A stretch of 64,000 nt of DNA, taken from positions 2,666,001 to 2,730,000 of the forward strand of contig NZ_CP069159.1 of assembly GCF_016811995.1 (NCBI RefSeq), in the 5' to 3' direction. How positions within the stretch are numbered: position 1 is the first letter of the stretch; the number at the start of each line of letters is the position of its first letter. The notes beneath the pieces are model-generated. The model ran no database searches. It saw only the letters and a list, made by a program, of their open reading frames with translations, and had not been told where the DNA came from. Positions 47,991 to 56,345 of the stretch are shown in pieces. The position numbers and the translations under genes were made by a program. The DNA comes from Citrobacter sp. R56. Lineage in GTDB: Bacteria; Pseudomonadota; Gammaproteobacteria; Enterobacterales; Enterobacteriaceae.

Positions 47991-49095
47991 AACAAATAAA
48001 TTTTATATTACATTGATTATCATTGAGATAGTATTTGGTGGTGGCGGTCGTCTTTTAGACCCTTTAGGTATTCCACCACTTAGATATGTACTATTTGCTG
48101 CCGCGTTGGCGTTATTTATTTTGAATGTATTAACAATGAACTCCTCACTAGGAAGAAGCACTGCAATAACAATGATAATGCTTGTAGGACTTCCAATTTA
48201 CGGGGCATTTGTTGGGACGGTGAACGGAAATTTAACTTCTGATATAGCTTTTGATTTACAGCCGTTTGCGTATATGCTTATTTCGCTATATGTCTGCACT
48301 CAGAGCGAAATAATTACGAGTTATTCAGTTGAATGCTTTATAAAGACCACTAAGATCTTCAGTATCATAGCGTCATCACTTTACATTTTTTATATAGTAA
48401 TGCTGAAGGCTGGTATGGTGAACTTCCCATCATTCTACAGCACACTATCACTAACCTCAGAATTCTTCTTTAGGCCTAGCGGCGCATTTTTTGCAAAATC
48501 ATTTTTCTTCATAGGTATTGGAGCCATATTTTTCTTTATCGAAAAAAGATATTTTCTTTTCCTGCTTTCTATTTCAGCACTTTTTTTAACAGAAACGAGA
48601 GGTGTGTTTCTTTTTGCTGGAATATCGATGATGATCGCCAGTTTGAGGATTAATGGTGCAGTGAAAAATGCTTTATACATAGGTATTGCTGTTGCCGCAG
48701 GATTTGCTCTTATGGTAGTTGTTGGTGATAGGGCTGGTGATTCTGATTCAGTAAGGATAAACGACTTCGAATTTATCATAAAAGAAATGAATGGTCTTTA
48801 TTCTGTGTTTGGGCATGGATTTGGATCTCAAATTCTTGATAGAGGAAGAATAGAAGTAGTACCTCTTGAGCTTCTGTACAAAACTGGGCTCATCGGTATT
48901 ATTTTATCTATATTTCCTCTATTTTTATTGTCGATTAGAACGCTAATAAAGAAATTTACAACAAGACAATTGCAAATAGTTTGTGCGCTGATTTTTTCTG
49001 CTGGAGTTTCTATTACAAACCCATTCCTTTACACCCCGATGGGGATTTTTGTGATAGCGATGGCGATAAATTCAAACAAATTGGCCAAGGGGTAA
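47983..49095 (+). CDS. O-antigen polymerase-like (Wzy-type) membrane protein
   Basis: A 370-residue polytopic protein with about ten hydrophobic helices. Features shared with Wzy/WaaL proteins are the LTETRGVFLFAGISMM segment near residue 205, a large periplasmic loop with VFGHGFGSQILDRGRIEVV (about 275-292), and LELLYKTGLIGIILS. G+C is very low compared with the flanks. It is the only sizeable undamaged gene of the prophage remnant and lies beside the tailspike, where lysogenic conversion genes are found. It could change O-antigen linkage; exopolysaccharide polymerase is an alternative. Confidence 0.75.
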   Translation: MNKTNKFYITLIIIEIVFGGGGRLLDPLGIPPLRYVLFAAALALFILNVLTMNSSLGRSTAITMIMLVGLPIYGAFVGTVNGNLTSDIAFDLQPFAYMLISLYVCTQSEIITSYSVECFIKTTKIFSIIASSLYIFYIVMLKAGMVNFPSFYSTLSLTSEFFFRPSGAFFAKSFFFIGIGAIFFFIEKRYFLFLLSISALFLTETRGVFLFAGISMMIASLRINGAVKNALYIGIAVAAGFALMVVVGDRAGDSDSVRINDFEFIIKEMNGLYSVFGHGFGSQILDRGRIEVVPLELLYKTGLIGIILSIFPLFLLSIRTLIKKFTTRQLQIVCALIFSAGVSITNPFLYTPMGIFVIAMAINSNKLAKG

Positions 49096-49108
49096 CCCTT
49101 GGCATTTA

Positions 49109-50742
49109 TTATTTAGTGGCGGTAGTAAATGTGTTGTAGGTGATACTCCCTGATCCTGTCTTGGCGATGTTCACTGCTGGTACAAATGGCTCGTGACAGG
49201 TAAGAACTGATGCGCCTTGAGCTTCTATAGCGTTTGTAACAGTTCTGATATTGTTGGTAGACGTCCTTACTTCTGGGCAATCAAGAGCAACTATACCCTT
49301 TCCGGCAGGAACACTACTGCTTAGGCTATTACCTGAAATAAGTAATCCTGAACATGAGCTTGCTTGTATAGCAGGAACCGCTCCGCTCATAGAAATGATG
49401 TTATTAGATACATTGCTCAACAGGCCTGTACCTGATAAAAAGATCCCTACAGGTGATGCTGCCTGAGGTGTTCCTGTATTACCACTAACAAGCATCCGGT
49501 TTGCATTGATGATTTTTATCATGGCCCCAGTTTCACGGAAGGAATTGTTACATACTTGACCACTCACTAATGATGCGCCGCCAAGTTACGGATTGACCAG
49601 AATGCAGGTTTCAGTGGCCATATCATAGAATGAGTTGTTATAGCAAACGATTGGTTCACAGGCACTCAACGCTACCGCCCAAGTACCGATCCCGGTAATA
49701 GTGCCGTAAGAATTGTCCCTCATCGCATGGTGTATGTTGTTAACCTATCTAAGGTTTTGAACGTTCTGAATGGTAATGCTCTTATCTCTACCCATAAGTA
49801 TAATACCATCAACATATCCGTAATTTCTCTGTGCTTCATTAGTTGATGATGCACGCATGGATATTAATCCGCTACCTGATACAACTGCATCACTATTTAG
49901 TGATTCTATTAGAGGCAACTAAAACACCACCCCTAATTACAAATTATCTATGATTACCTGCAAGGTTTAGCTCATAATTTCTGCTACCGTATATGTAATT
50001 TCCTTCAATCCCAAGAAATTGATAACACCCACCATTCGAGTCTGAATTTATACCAGCGAGAAGATTATTAAGAATAACATTATTTCTTATGAAGATTATT
50101 GCGCCTGCATAATTGTGAATTGAAATTCCAGAGTATAGATTGTTAATCAAATAGCACTTTCCAAACCAAAAAGAATCACATACTGCCCAATTCGATGTAC
50201 CAGCAGGATCATTTGCAGTATACATATAGTTACCGCTTGCATCTGCACCTGTTACTGATTTCCCCCTACTGCGTAATCAACCTGAAGGTGCGACAACTCT
50301 GATGCAAATTCTGCTCACACAAGGTGAATAACCATATTATTTGCACCGCAACTATCAACTGTATACAACCAAATAGATTCTGTATGGATATCCTCAATAA
50401 GTATATTCTCGCCCCTCTATTGCATCGCCAAACGACTTTACCGCCAACAAGAAATGCACCGTCCCAGCGGTAATAATCACCAGTTGCCTCATAGCGAAGA
50501 ACCTGATTAGGAAGTGTTAGATTGTTCCCATCTTCAAAGCTGTCCATTGTAATGTAGCCAAAATTAGCAATAGCAGTATTGGCATCCTGCTGAATTCCCC
50601 GCCATGTCTTCAGATTATTACCGGAGCGGTCTTTCGTAGTTGTCTGCTGTGAGTGAACAATCTCATCAACAATCTGTGCGTTGTCGCTGAAGTCTTTTAC
50701 TTCGTTAGATAGAACCGGATTATTAGTGTTATATCGGGACAT
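49109..50742 (-). pseudogene. phage tailspike gene, broken
   Basis: The N terminus (50742 downward) reads MSRYNTNNPVLSNEVKDFSD and continues with DSFEDGNNLTLPNQVLRYEA and YYRWDGAFLVGGK, the particle-binding domain common to lambdoid tailspikes. The frame is then lost. Beta-helix-like pieces reappear in frames 49944-50225 (NNLYSGISIHNYAGAIIFIR) and 49109-49567 (VSNNIISMSGAVPAIQAS). At least two frame breaks or stops and some deletion are needed to explain this. Intact tailspikes bind and cut O-antigen. Confidence 0.8.
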
Positions 50743-50803
50743 GAATTTCTTCCATAAAAAAAGCCAGCACGATGGCTGGCTTTGGTGGGTAGCAACTGTT
50801 AGG

Positions 50804-52060
50804 TCACATGTAGTCGAATTCGAACATGCGTTCGTCGTACTGAGAGAGTGAGATTTTTATCTGCGTCGGGTCTTCGCCTGATGATTTCTCCGTTAGCACG
50901 AAGTCCATCGGATCAGATGCCACTGATGGTGTGAGGATAAACCTCGAACCAAGCATCGAGTTGATGTTGTCGGCGGTGTAGGCGTTGTGAAAATCAGCCT
51001 GAAACGCGCCGGGGTTTCCGGTTACTGGCGTTGCGGTGATCCACGGCGACGGATAACCATACGGATCGGTAATGCTGACCCTGTACGTTTTCCCGGCCTC
51101 AAATATCAGGGTTTCTGACGTGGTGAAGATATCGCCATTAATCTGCAATATCTCACCACTGGACACCGCTTCATCATAGACATCAGCCCACCGGACGCGG
51201 TCACCTTTCTGGACAAAGTTCGCATCACTGAGGGCGACATCTTCAACGGCTGTTCGCTGGTAGATAAGACGCCTTGCCTCGAGTTGCGCGCGGTTCATCG
51301 CCTGGTCTTTATTGCGGCATCCGGCCAACTGGATTTTGTAGGGTCGTACGGAACCCTCTTCCAAAATCGTCTTGTTTGCCGCATCAATGCGCAGTCTGAT
51401 GTACGCCTTTTTATCGGTGCCATCATCATTGGCGTCAGTTGCATCGACCCACTCCAGCTCTATGCCGTCGAAGCTGGTCGGAAGATGCCCTTTATATTGC
51501 AGAGTGCCGCCAGTTTCGTCGTTAGCGAGGTTTCTGGCGTCGAACTGCGCTGAGATGATGTCCTTCTTCTCTTCTCGAACGAATCGCCATTTAATCCCAT
51601 CCCTGAACACTGTCACCCTGGCGGCGTTGCAGATACTCTGGAGCCGTTGTCCGAGCGAAATATCTTTATCGTCAAACGAGAAATCGAACCATCCAAGACG
51701 TTCATCTTTCGCCTTGATTGATGCGCTGATGGAATAGAGTTCCTCCATATCTAGCTCGTTCGGATCCCGTCCAGCTATCGCAACAAACGAATGAAGCACC
51801 GCGTCTGCAAAGTCACGGCTTGGGTTAAGTGTGTTGACGACCTGAGAACCATTCCACGTAATCGTCTGGCGCGTCACCTCCGCGTTGAATTTACGTTCCT
51901 TAATGCCGACAGCCTGCTCTGTTGCGGTAGTCACGCAGCGGATCAGCGTATCCTCAACGACAACGTTATTCCGCACCTGGACAGAGTAGACCTCTTCCAG
52001 CTTTGCCTGGTCCGTGAGCTCGTCGTATCCGTTGTTGGTCCTGATGATGCGGAATGCATA
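50804..52060 (-). pseudogene. phage tail tip (J/TipJ-type) protein, C-terminal fragment
   Basis: The frame from about 52060 reads GYAFRIIRTNNGYDELTDQA, KLEEVYSVQVRNNVVVEDTL and on through LDMEELYSISASIKAKDERL to EFDYM at 50804. It resembles the C-terminal half of host-specificity/tail-tip proteins. The N-terminal several hundred residues are missing, replaced by a ninG fragment. An internal ATG at 51976 opens 390 codons, but no dedicated start is expected there. Confidence 0.8.
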
Positions 52061-52325
52061 CCCTCATCGCGGATCCGAATGTACCGATTGAATGCGGACT
52101 GAACCTCTTTGTCCATTGGGCTTTAATTTTGAATGATTCACGCTTGACCTGGCGACGCTGGTGCCCTTCCTTCTCTGCCTGATGCCTTTCTCTGATGCGT
52201 TTAGCCTCTGCTTTTACCTTCTCTTTAGCGAGCAATTCGAGTGCATAGATGGCCCCATGCTCCGAGCAGCACCAACGGATATTGTCATATGCATGGTAAA
52301 ACCACTCGTTGCAGACTTCATGCTT
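52060..52325 (-). pseudogene. ninG: ninG (rap) fragment with a frameshift
   Basis: Minus-strand reading gives CNEWFYHAYDNIRWCCSEHG, AIYALELLAKEKVKAEAKRI and KRESFKIKAQW. After a frameshift near 52110 it continues KEVQSAFNRYIRIRDEG. This parallels the N-terminal half of lambda NinG (KICKEWF, WWCCPEHG, a charged helix, then AFIRERD). It breaks off at 52060 where tail-tip sequence begins, and on the other side near 52330 where the integrase fragment begins. Confidence 0.75.
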
Positions 52326-52336
52326 TACTCATCAGT

Positions 52337-52588
52337 AAGAAGAGGGGCAGGAAACCGGGTCCATTAACTCCAGACGGATTGACCCAGGCGTTTTCAGATA
52401 TCCGCGACTCAACCGACCTTAAGTTTGGGGCCAATCCTCCTCCGTTCCATGAGATCAGGAGCCTGGCGAGCAGACTGTACGAAAAGGAGCGCGGAGAGGA
52501 ATTTGCACAACGATTGCTGGGCCACAAAAATTTAACAATGACCAAAAAATACCTGGACGCACGCGGTGCAGAGTATGTTATGGTTTAG
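52337..52588 (+). pseudogene. C terminus of a lambdoid tyrosine integrase (copy 2)
   Basis: About 83 codons from KKRGRKPGPLTPDGLTQAFS to EYVMV, stop at 52586-52588. It contains the tyrosine-recombinase C-terminal boxes: HEIRSLASRLYE (His-x-x-Arg), LLGHKNLTMTKKYLD (second His and the nucleophile Tyr). Everything N-terminal is deleted and replaced by ninG DNA in the opposite orientation. It lies about 80 bases from the sdsR terminator, its presumed integration site. Confidence 0.85.
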
Positions 52589-52591
52589 ACA

Positions 52592-52621
52592 GGATATGGA
52601 AAATTCGAGTAATTTTCGGGG
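52592..52621. repeat. att-adjacent repeat, right copy
   Basis: GGATATGGAAAATTCGAGTA and following ATTTTCGGGG resemble 45981-46009. It sits between the integrase stop and the sdsR 3' end. Confidence 0.6.
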
Positions 52622-52665
52622 GATTTCGGGGGAAGACCGAAAAACACCTTATAAAACATATACAT

Positions 52666-52769
52666 AAAAAGAGACCGAATACGATTCCTGTATTCGGTCC
52701 AGGGAAATGGCTCTTGGGAGAGAGCCGTGCGCTAAAAGTTGGCATTAATGCAGGCTAAGTCGCCCTGCC
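52666..52769 (-). ncRNA. sdsR: small RNA SdsR (RyeB)
   Basis: SdsR is a sigma-S-dependent, Hfq-binding sRNA that represses porin (ompD in Salmonella), mutS and other mRNAs. On the minus strand the RNA runs about 104 nt, including the conserved CCTGCATTAATGCCAACTTT and the terminator stem CCGAATAC / GTATTCGG, loop AGGAATC, ending in TCTCTTTTT. The sigma-S-type -10 CTATTCT is at 52775-52781 (minus strand), seven or so bases before the start. The RNA looks fully intact despite the adjacent prophage. Confidence 0.93.
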
Positions 52770-52855
52770 CTTTAAGAATAGATGACGACGCCAGGTTTTC
52801 CAGTCCGTGGCTAAAGTGGCTGGAAAAAAAGGATGCTTGTCACCCGCTACAACGT

Positions 52856-52896
52856 AAAAACCGCAAGTTCTTCTGCGAGAAACTTGCGGTTTTTTA
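52856..52896. terminator. terminator of sraC, possibly shared with yebY
   Basis: AAACCGCAAGTT (52858-52869) pairs with AACTTGCGGTTT (52881-52892), followed by TTTTATT. An A run on the other arm makes it usable in both directions. Confidence 0.88.
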
Positions 52897-52924
52897 TTGG
52901 AAATCAGAAAGATATTTCTGACAA

Positions 52925-53263
52925 TTAACAGAGTTTTTCCGCTCTTTCAATAAACGGCGCCAGGCTCATTTTTTCCCCTGGCTTCGCAGGATCGTCAATC
53001 TGAATAATGGTAAGAGGCTGAGCATTGGTTTTTCCGCTGCTTACCTGCTGCTGCGCGATAGCATTGAGCGGGTATTGCACCAGCGTACTGGGGTTGATCA
53101 CATACAAGGCATTCCCCGCCCGACACGTCAACATCACTTCTTCACGGTTAAAGGCCCACTTGTCTTTACCAACTTCAAAGCGGCTTACGGTGATCACCTG
53201 GGGTGCTGCCATTGCTGCTGTGGAACTTGCCAGTAGTAGCAGAGAAAGAATCATTTTTTTCAT
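52925..53263 (-). CDS. yebY: DUF2511 periplasmic protein YebY
   Basis: A 112-residue protein with a signal peptide ([20 protein letters not shown]) and a mature part with two Cys ([10 protein letters not shown] and ERAEKLC) likely disulfide-bonded. It follows yebZ and yobA and is induced with them by copper in E. coli, so a periplasmic copper role is inferred. ATG 53263 is chosen for the signal peptide; the frame is open to 53347. Confidence 0.9.
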   Translation of the reverse strand: MKKMILSLLLLASSTAAMAAPQVITVSRFEVGKDKWAFNREEVMLTCRAGNALYVINPSTLVQYPLNAIAQQQVSSGKTNAQPLTIIQIDDPAKPGEKMSLAPFIERAEKLC

Positions 53264-53279
53264 ACGTTTTGCCTGTCCA

Positions 53280-54152
53280 TCAGAATGGTTCCAGGGTCGC
53301 AAACAGGCTGACAATGGCCAACACGACGCCCCCAATTCCCCATTCAATTTGAGTCATCCAGATAAACCAGAGATTCGCGCGGTGATTTTCTTCGCGCATC
53401 CGTGGTACGAGAACATACCGATTCGTCAGCGCAATTGCCACCATTAGCAGTACTAGCGCAATTTTTAGTACCAGTAACTGCCCGTACGCGGTATGCCATG
53501 GCGCAGTAAATCCAGTAATAAACAAGAGATTAAAGATACCGGTCAGTAGCACACCCGCCACAAACGCGTGACCATAACGGGAAAAACGCATCATGGTGTC
53601 AATGGCCTGTTCGCGCCAACGGGTTCTTGCGATGCGCATACAGTAGATAACGGGCAGCAGCCCGCCAAACCAGGCCGCCGCGCAGATCAGGTGCAGGGCG
53701 TAGTTTGTTTTGACCAGCCCGCCCAGCACGCCGTGATGTACGGCGGCATGCCCCACGCCCGCGAGGAATAGCAGTTGGCCCAACGTGAGGATAAGCAGCA
53801 AACGCGGCAAATTACGCGGCACAATCAGAACCACACCCAGCGTGACAAAGGCCAGGATAATCTGCCATAGCCAGACGCCGCCAAATTGCGTTTGCAGGAC
53901 TGCGGCCCATACGGGAACGGAAAAGACATCCGGCCAGCCGGAACCCATTAATCCGCCCTGAACCATAAACATCAGCGCAGCGCTGATAAAACTCCACGTC
54001 GCGGCATGTTGTTGCAGGCGCAGGAAACGGCGCGCCATCAATCGGCGAATCGAGAACGGCGCCAGCCATGCGCTATACAAAGCACAGCCGAACACCAGCA
54101 TCAGAGCGGTAAAATGGATAAATCTGAGCGCGACCCAGGTGAACGTCAGCAT
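53280..54152 (-). CDS. yebZ: copper-resistance CopD-like membrane protein YebZ
   Basis: A 290-residue, eight-helix inner-membrane protein of the CopD family. Conserved His residues sit in [23 protein letters not shown] and [16 protein letters not shown]. It is thought to move copper across the inner membrane with the CopC-like YobA. It starts two bases after the yobA stop, and yebY follows by 16 bases, making a three-gene copper operon. Confidence 0.92.
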   Translation of the reverse strand: MLTFTWVALRFIHFTALMLVFGCALYSAWLAPFSIRRLMARRFLRLQQHAATWSFISAALMFMVQGGLMGSGWPDVFSVPVWAAVLQTQFGGVWLWQIILAFVTLGVVLIVPRNLPRLLLILTLGQLLFLAGVGHAAVHHGVLGGLVKTNYALHLICAAAWFGGLLPVIYCMRIARTRWREQAIDTMMRFSRYGHAFVAGVLLTGIFNLLFITGFTAPWHTAYGQLLVLKIALVLLMVAIALTNRYVLVPRMREENHRANLWFIWMTQIEWGIGGVVLAIVSLFATLEPF

Positions 54153-54154
54153 AG

Positions 54155-54529
54155 TTACTTCACGCTAAAGGTGTATTGCCCTTTGGTTTTATGCCCGTCC
54201 ACCGAGACGACATGCCAGTCCACCGTGTAAGTACCTGGGGTCATAGGCTGGTCAAGTGGGACAATCAGTTGTTTTTCATCCTGTTCGTTGCGCTTCGCTT
54301 TTTGCGTTTTAATGATTTCCTGCTTTGCTCCCGTGATCGTTGCCCCGCTGAACCCCGGTTCAATACCCTCAGAGAAATTCAGCGTGATGGCCTGCGGAGC
54401 AGCTTCAACCGCTGCATTCGCGGCTGGATATTGGTGTGTTAAATGCGCATGGGCCCAGGCGGTAGGAGCGACTAGCGTTGAGACAAGAAAGATGAATGCA
54501 TAACGCAGCGATGGGGCAGAAAAAACCAT
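54155..54529 (-). CDS. yobA: periplasmic copper-binding CopC-like protein YobA
   Basis: A 124-residue CopC-family protein. The signal peptide ends at PTAWA, leaving HAHLTHQYPAANA, so the mature N terminus begins with the His used for Cu(II). The C-terminal Asp/His pair appears in VDWHVVSVDGHKTKGQYTF. It is the first gene of the yobA-yebZ-yebY operon. Confidence 0.93.
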   Translation of the reverse strand: MVFSAPSLRYAFIFLVSTLVAPTAWAHAHLTHQYPAANAAVEAAPQAITLNFSEGIEPGFSGATITGAKQEIIKTQKAKRNEQDEKQLIVPLDQPMTPGTYTVDWHVVSVDGHKTKGQYTFSVK

Positions 54530-54666
54530 ATCAAATATTCCTTTTTGTTATGTCTAACCCTATGAGAATAACCTTCTATAATGATTGAGTCGAGAATCAT
54601 CAATTGTGGCTTGCCATTGGGACGGGGAGTTAGTAACTTTTGCGCGCACTTGATGAGGAGAAGCGC

Positions 54667-54897
54667 ATGAAAACAAATCTGGCTCTACTTGAACAGGCTG
54701 AAATGGATAAGGTCAACGTCGACCTGGCCGCTGCGGGCGTGGCGTTTAAAGAGCGCTACAACATGCCGGTCGTGGCTGAAGTTGTCGAGCGCGAGCAACC
54801 AGAGCATTTACGCGGATGGTTTCGCGAACGGCTGATCGCACACCGTCTGGCCTCCGTTTCGCTTTCACGTTTACCTTACGAGCCTAAAGTTAAATAA
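54667..54897 (+). CDS. holE: DNA polymerase III theta subunit
   Basis: HolE binds and stabilises the epsilon proofreading subunit in the polymerase III core. It has 76 residues from ATG 54667 ([20 protein letters not shown]), the family length, and the conserved [15 protein letters not shown] and [11 protein letters not shown] helices. GAGGAG lies upstream; the in-frame TTG at 54640 is not needed. Confidence 0.96.
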   Translation: MKTNLALLEQAEMDKVNVDLAAAGVAFKERYNMPVVAEVVEREQPEHLRGWFRERLIAHRLASVSLSRLPYEPKVK

Positions 54898-55003
54898 AGC
54901 TTATATAACGTTACACTTCCTTACATGACAATTGCTACAGTATAAGTGCATTCTTAATGCCTGATTTAAGGATGATTGTAGACACTATGAAAAGGAAGTC
55001 ATT

Positions 55004-55660
55004 ATGTCACACTGGAAAATCGCTGCAGCACAGTATGAACCCCTACAGACCAGTCTGGCGGAGCACGTCACGCACCACCTGAAATTTATTGAGAAAGCCG
55101 CCAGCCATCGATGTGAATTGTTGGTATTTCCTTCCCTGTCGCTGCTGGGATGCACCGATCAGGATGATTCACTGCCTGCCCCGCCCGACAGCGCGTTATT
55201 ACAACCTTTGGCTTACGCCGCCGCTACGTACCGCATGACGATCATCGCAGGTTTGCCGGTGGAGCATCACTCGCGTTTCGTTAAAGGCATTGCAGTGTTT
55301 AGCCCGTGGATCTCTTCGCCGTTAACCTTTCATCAAAGCCATGGCGCCTGTATCGCCCGGCATTTAAAGACCATCAGCGTTGTCGACGAGCAACCTGAAG
55401 GCATGGATATGGATCCGGCGTTTTCGCTGTTCACCACCGGTCAAAGCGTGAGTGAGCCAAACCTGCTGGCCTCCACTTCCCGATTGCAGCGCTTCTCGCA
55501 TCAATTCGCCATTGCCGTTTTGATGGCAAATGCGCGCGGAAGCAGTGCATTATGGGACGAAAGCGGTCAGCTTATCGTCCGTGCTGACCGCGGTTCGTTA
55601 TTGTTAACAGGTCAGCGTACCGCACGGGGCTGGCAAGGTGATATCATTCCACTCCGCTAA
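55004..55660 (+). CDS. yobB: carbon-nitrogen hydrolase-like protein YobB
   Basis: A 218-residue member of the nitrilase/omega-amidase superfamily, starting MSHWKIAAAQYEPLQTSLAE. The first beta-strand and the conserved region CELLVFPSLSLLGC are recognisable. I cannot point to a complete Glu-Lys-Cys triad, since the expected Glu in the ELLVFPE-type motif is Ser here, so it may be catalytically inactive. It is upstream of exoX, separated by 22 bases. Confidence 0.85.
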   Translation: MSHWKIAAAQYEPLQTSLAEHVTHHLKFIEKAASHRCELLVFPSLSLLGCTDQDDSLPAPPDSALLQPLAYAAATYRMTIIAGLPVEHHSRFVKGIAVFSPWISSPLTFHQSHGACIARHLKTISVVDEQPEGMDMDPAFSLFTTGQSVSEPNLLASTSRLQRFSHQFAIAVLMANARGSSALWDESGQLIVRADRGSLLLTGQRTARGWQGDIIPLR

Positions 55661-55682
55661 GCGTTTTGGTCAGGAGCCTCCC

Positions 55683-56345
55683 ATGTTGCGCATTATAGAT
55701 ACAGAAACCTGTGGCCTGCAGGGTGGAATTGTTGAGATCGCGTCAGTTGACGTCGTGGATGGCAAAATAGTGAATCCCATGAGCCACCTGGTGCGTCCTG
55801 ACCGCCCCATTAGCCCGCAGGCTATGGCTATCCACCGCATTACCGAGGCCATGGTGGCTGACAAACAGTGGATTGAAGACATTATTCCGCTCTATCACGG
55901 AAGTGACTGGTATGTCGCGCACAACGCCAGTTTTGACCGTCGCGTTTTGCCGGAGATGCCCGGCGAGTGGATCTGCACCATGAAACTCTCCCGCCGGTTA
56001 TGGCCGGGAATTAAATACAGCAACATGGCGCTGTATAAATCACGCAAACTGAGTGTGCAGACGCCGCCAGGGCTTCACCATCACCGCGCGCTGTATGACT
56101 GTTACATCACGGCAGCTCTGCTTATCGATATCATCAACACCTCAGGCTGGTCGGCAGAACAGATGGCCGATATCACCGGTCGCCCTGCGCTTCTCACCAC
56201 CTTTACGTTTGGCAAGTATCGCGGTAAGGCCGTTTCTGAAGTGGCGGAACGCGATCCGGGCTATCTGCGTTGGTTGTTCAACAATCTTGACAGCATGAGC
56301 CCGGAACTGCGTTTAACGCTAAAACACTATCTGGATAACGCTTAA
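55683..56345 (+). CDS. exoX: exodeoxyribonuclease X
   Basis: DEDDh 3'-5' exonuclease of 220 residues used in mismatch repair and in repair of UV damage. Exo I is [20 protein letters not shown], Exo [17 protein letters not shown], and Exo [18 protein letters not shown] 55683 matches the family N terminus and has AGGAG upstream. Its end overlaps the end of ptrB by four bases (convergent). Confidence 0.96.
   Translation: MLRIIDTETCGLQGGIVEIASVDVVDGKIVNPMSHLVRPDRPISPQAMAIHRITEAMVADKQWIEDIIPLYHGSDWYVAHNASFDRRVLPEMPGEWICTMKLSRRLWPGIKYSNMALYKSRKLSVQTPPGLHHHRALYDCYITAALLIDIINTSGWSAEQMADITGRPALLTTFTFGKYRGKAVSEVAERDPGYLRWLFNNLDSMSPELRLTLKHYLDNA

Larger units (their letters stand above)
36753..52665. 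mobile_element. composite accessory block between pphA and sdsR
   Basis: In E. coli K-12 pphA is followed almost directly by sdsR/sraC; here 15.9 kb intervene. Two decayed copies of the same tyrosine-integrase C terminus (45781-45917 and 52337-52588), each followed by a related A/T-plus-TTCGGG sequence (45981-46009 and 52592-52621), divide it into a left metabolic island and a right prophage remnant. The layout suggests two successive integrations at the 3' end of sdsR. The boundaries are inferred from synteny and similarity, not from exact repeats. Confidence 0.72.
45981..52665. mobile_element. lambdoid prophage remnant
   Basis: About 6.7 kb remain of what should be a 40-kb phage. Reading on the minus strand from sdsR: integrase end (plus strand), ninG fragment, tail-tip fragment, broken tailspike, then a plus-strand polymerase/peptide pair and small phage-like genes. 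Early control, replication, lysis, head and most tail genes are gone. It cannot form virions, and only the polymerase module and some small ORFs look intact. Confidence 0.85.
52648..52896 (+). ncRNA. sraC: antisense small RNA SraC (RyeA)
   Basis: In E. coli SraC is about 249 nt, transcribed opposite to and fully covering SdsR, and the two RNAs titrate or cleave each other. Counting back 249 nt from the terminator at 52896 places its start near 52648, where TTATAAAAC could be part of a promoter. That start lies on the prophage side of the integration point. The 5' end is an estimate. Confidence 0.7.

Noticed and set aside
52241-52336. Upstream part of the integrase open frame
   Set aside because: Its translation has no integrase similarity and lies antisense to the ninG fragment; the integrase homology begins only near 52337.
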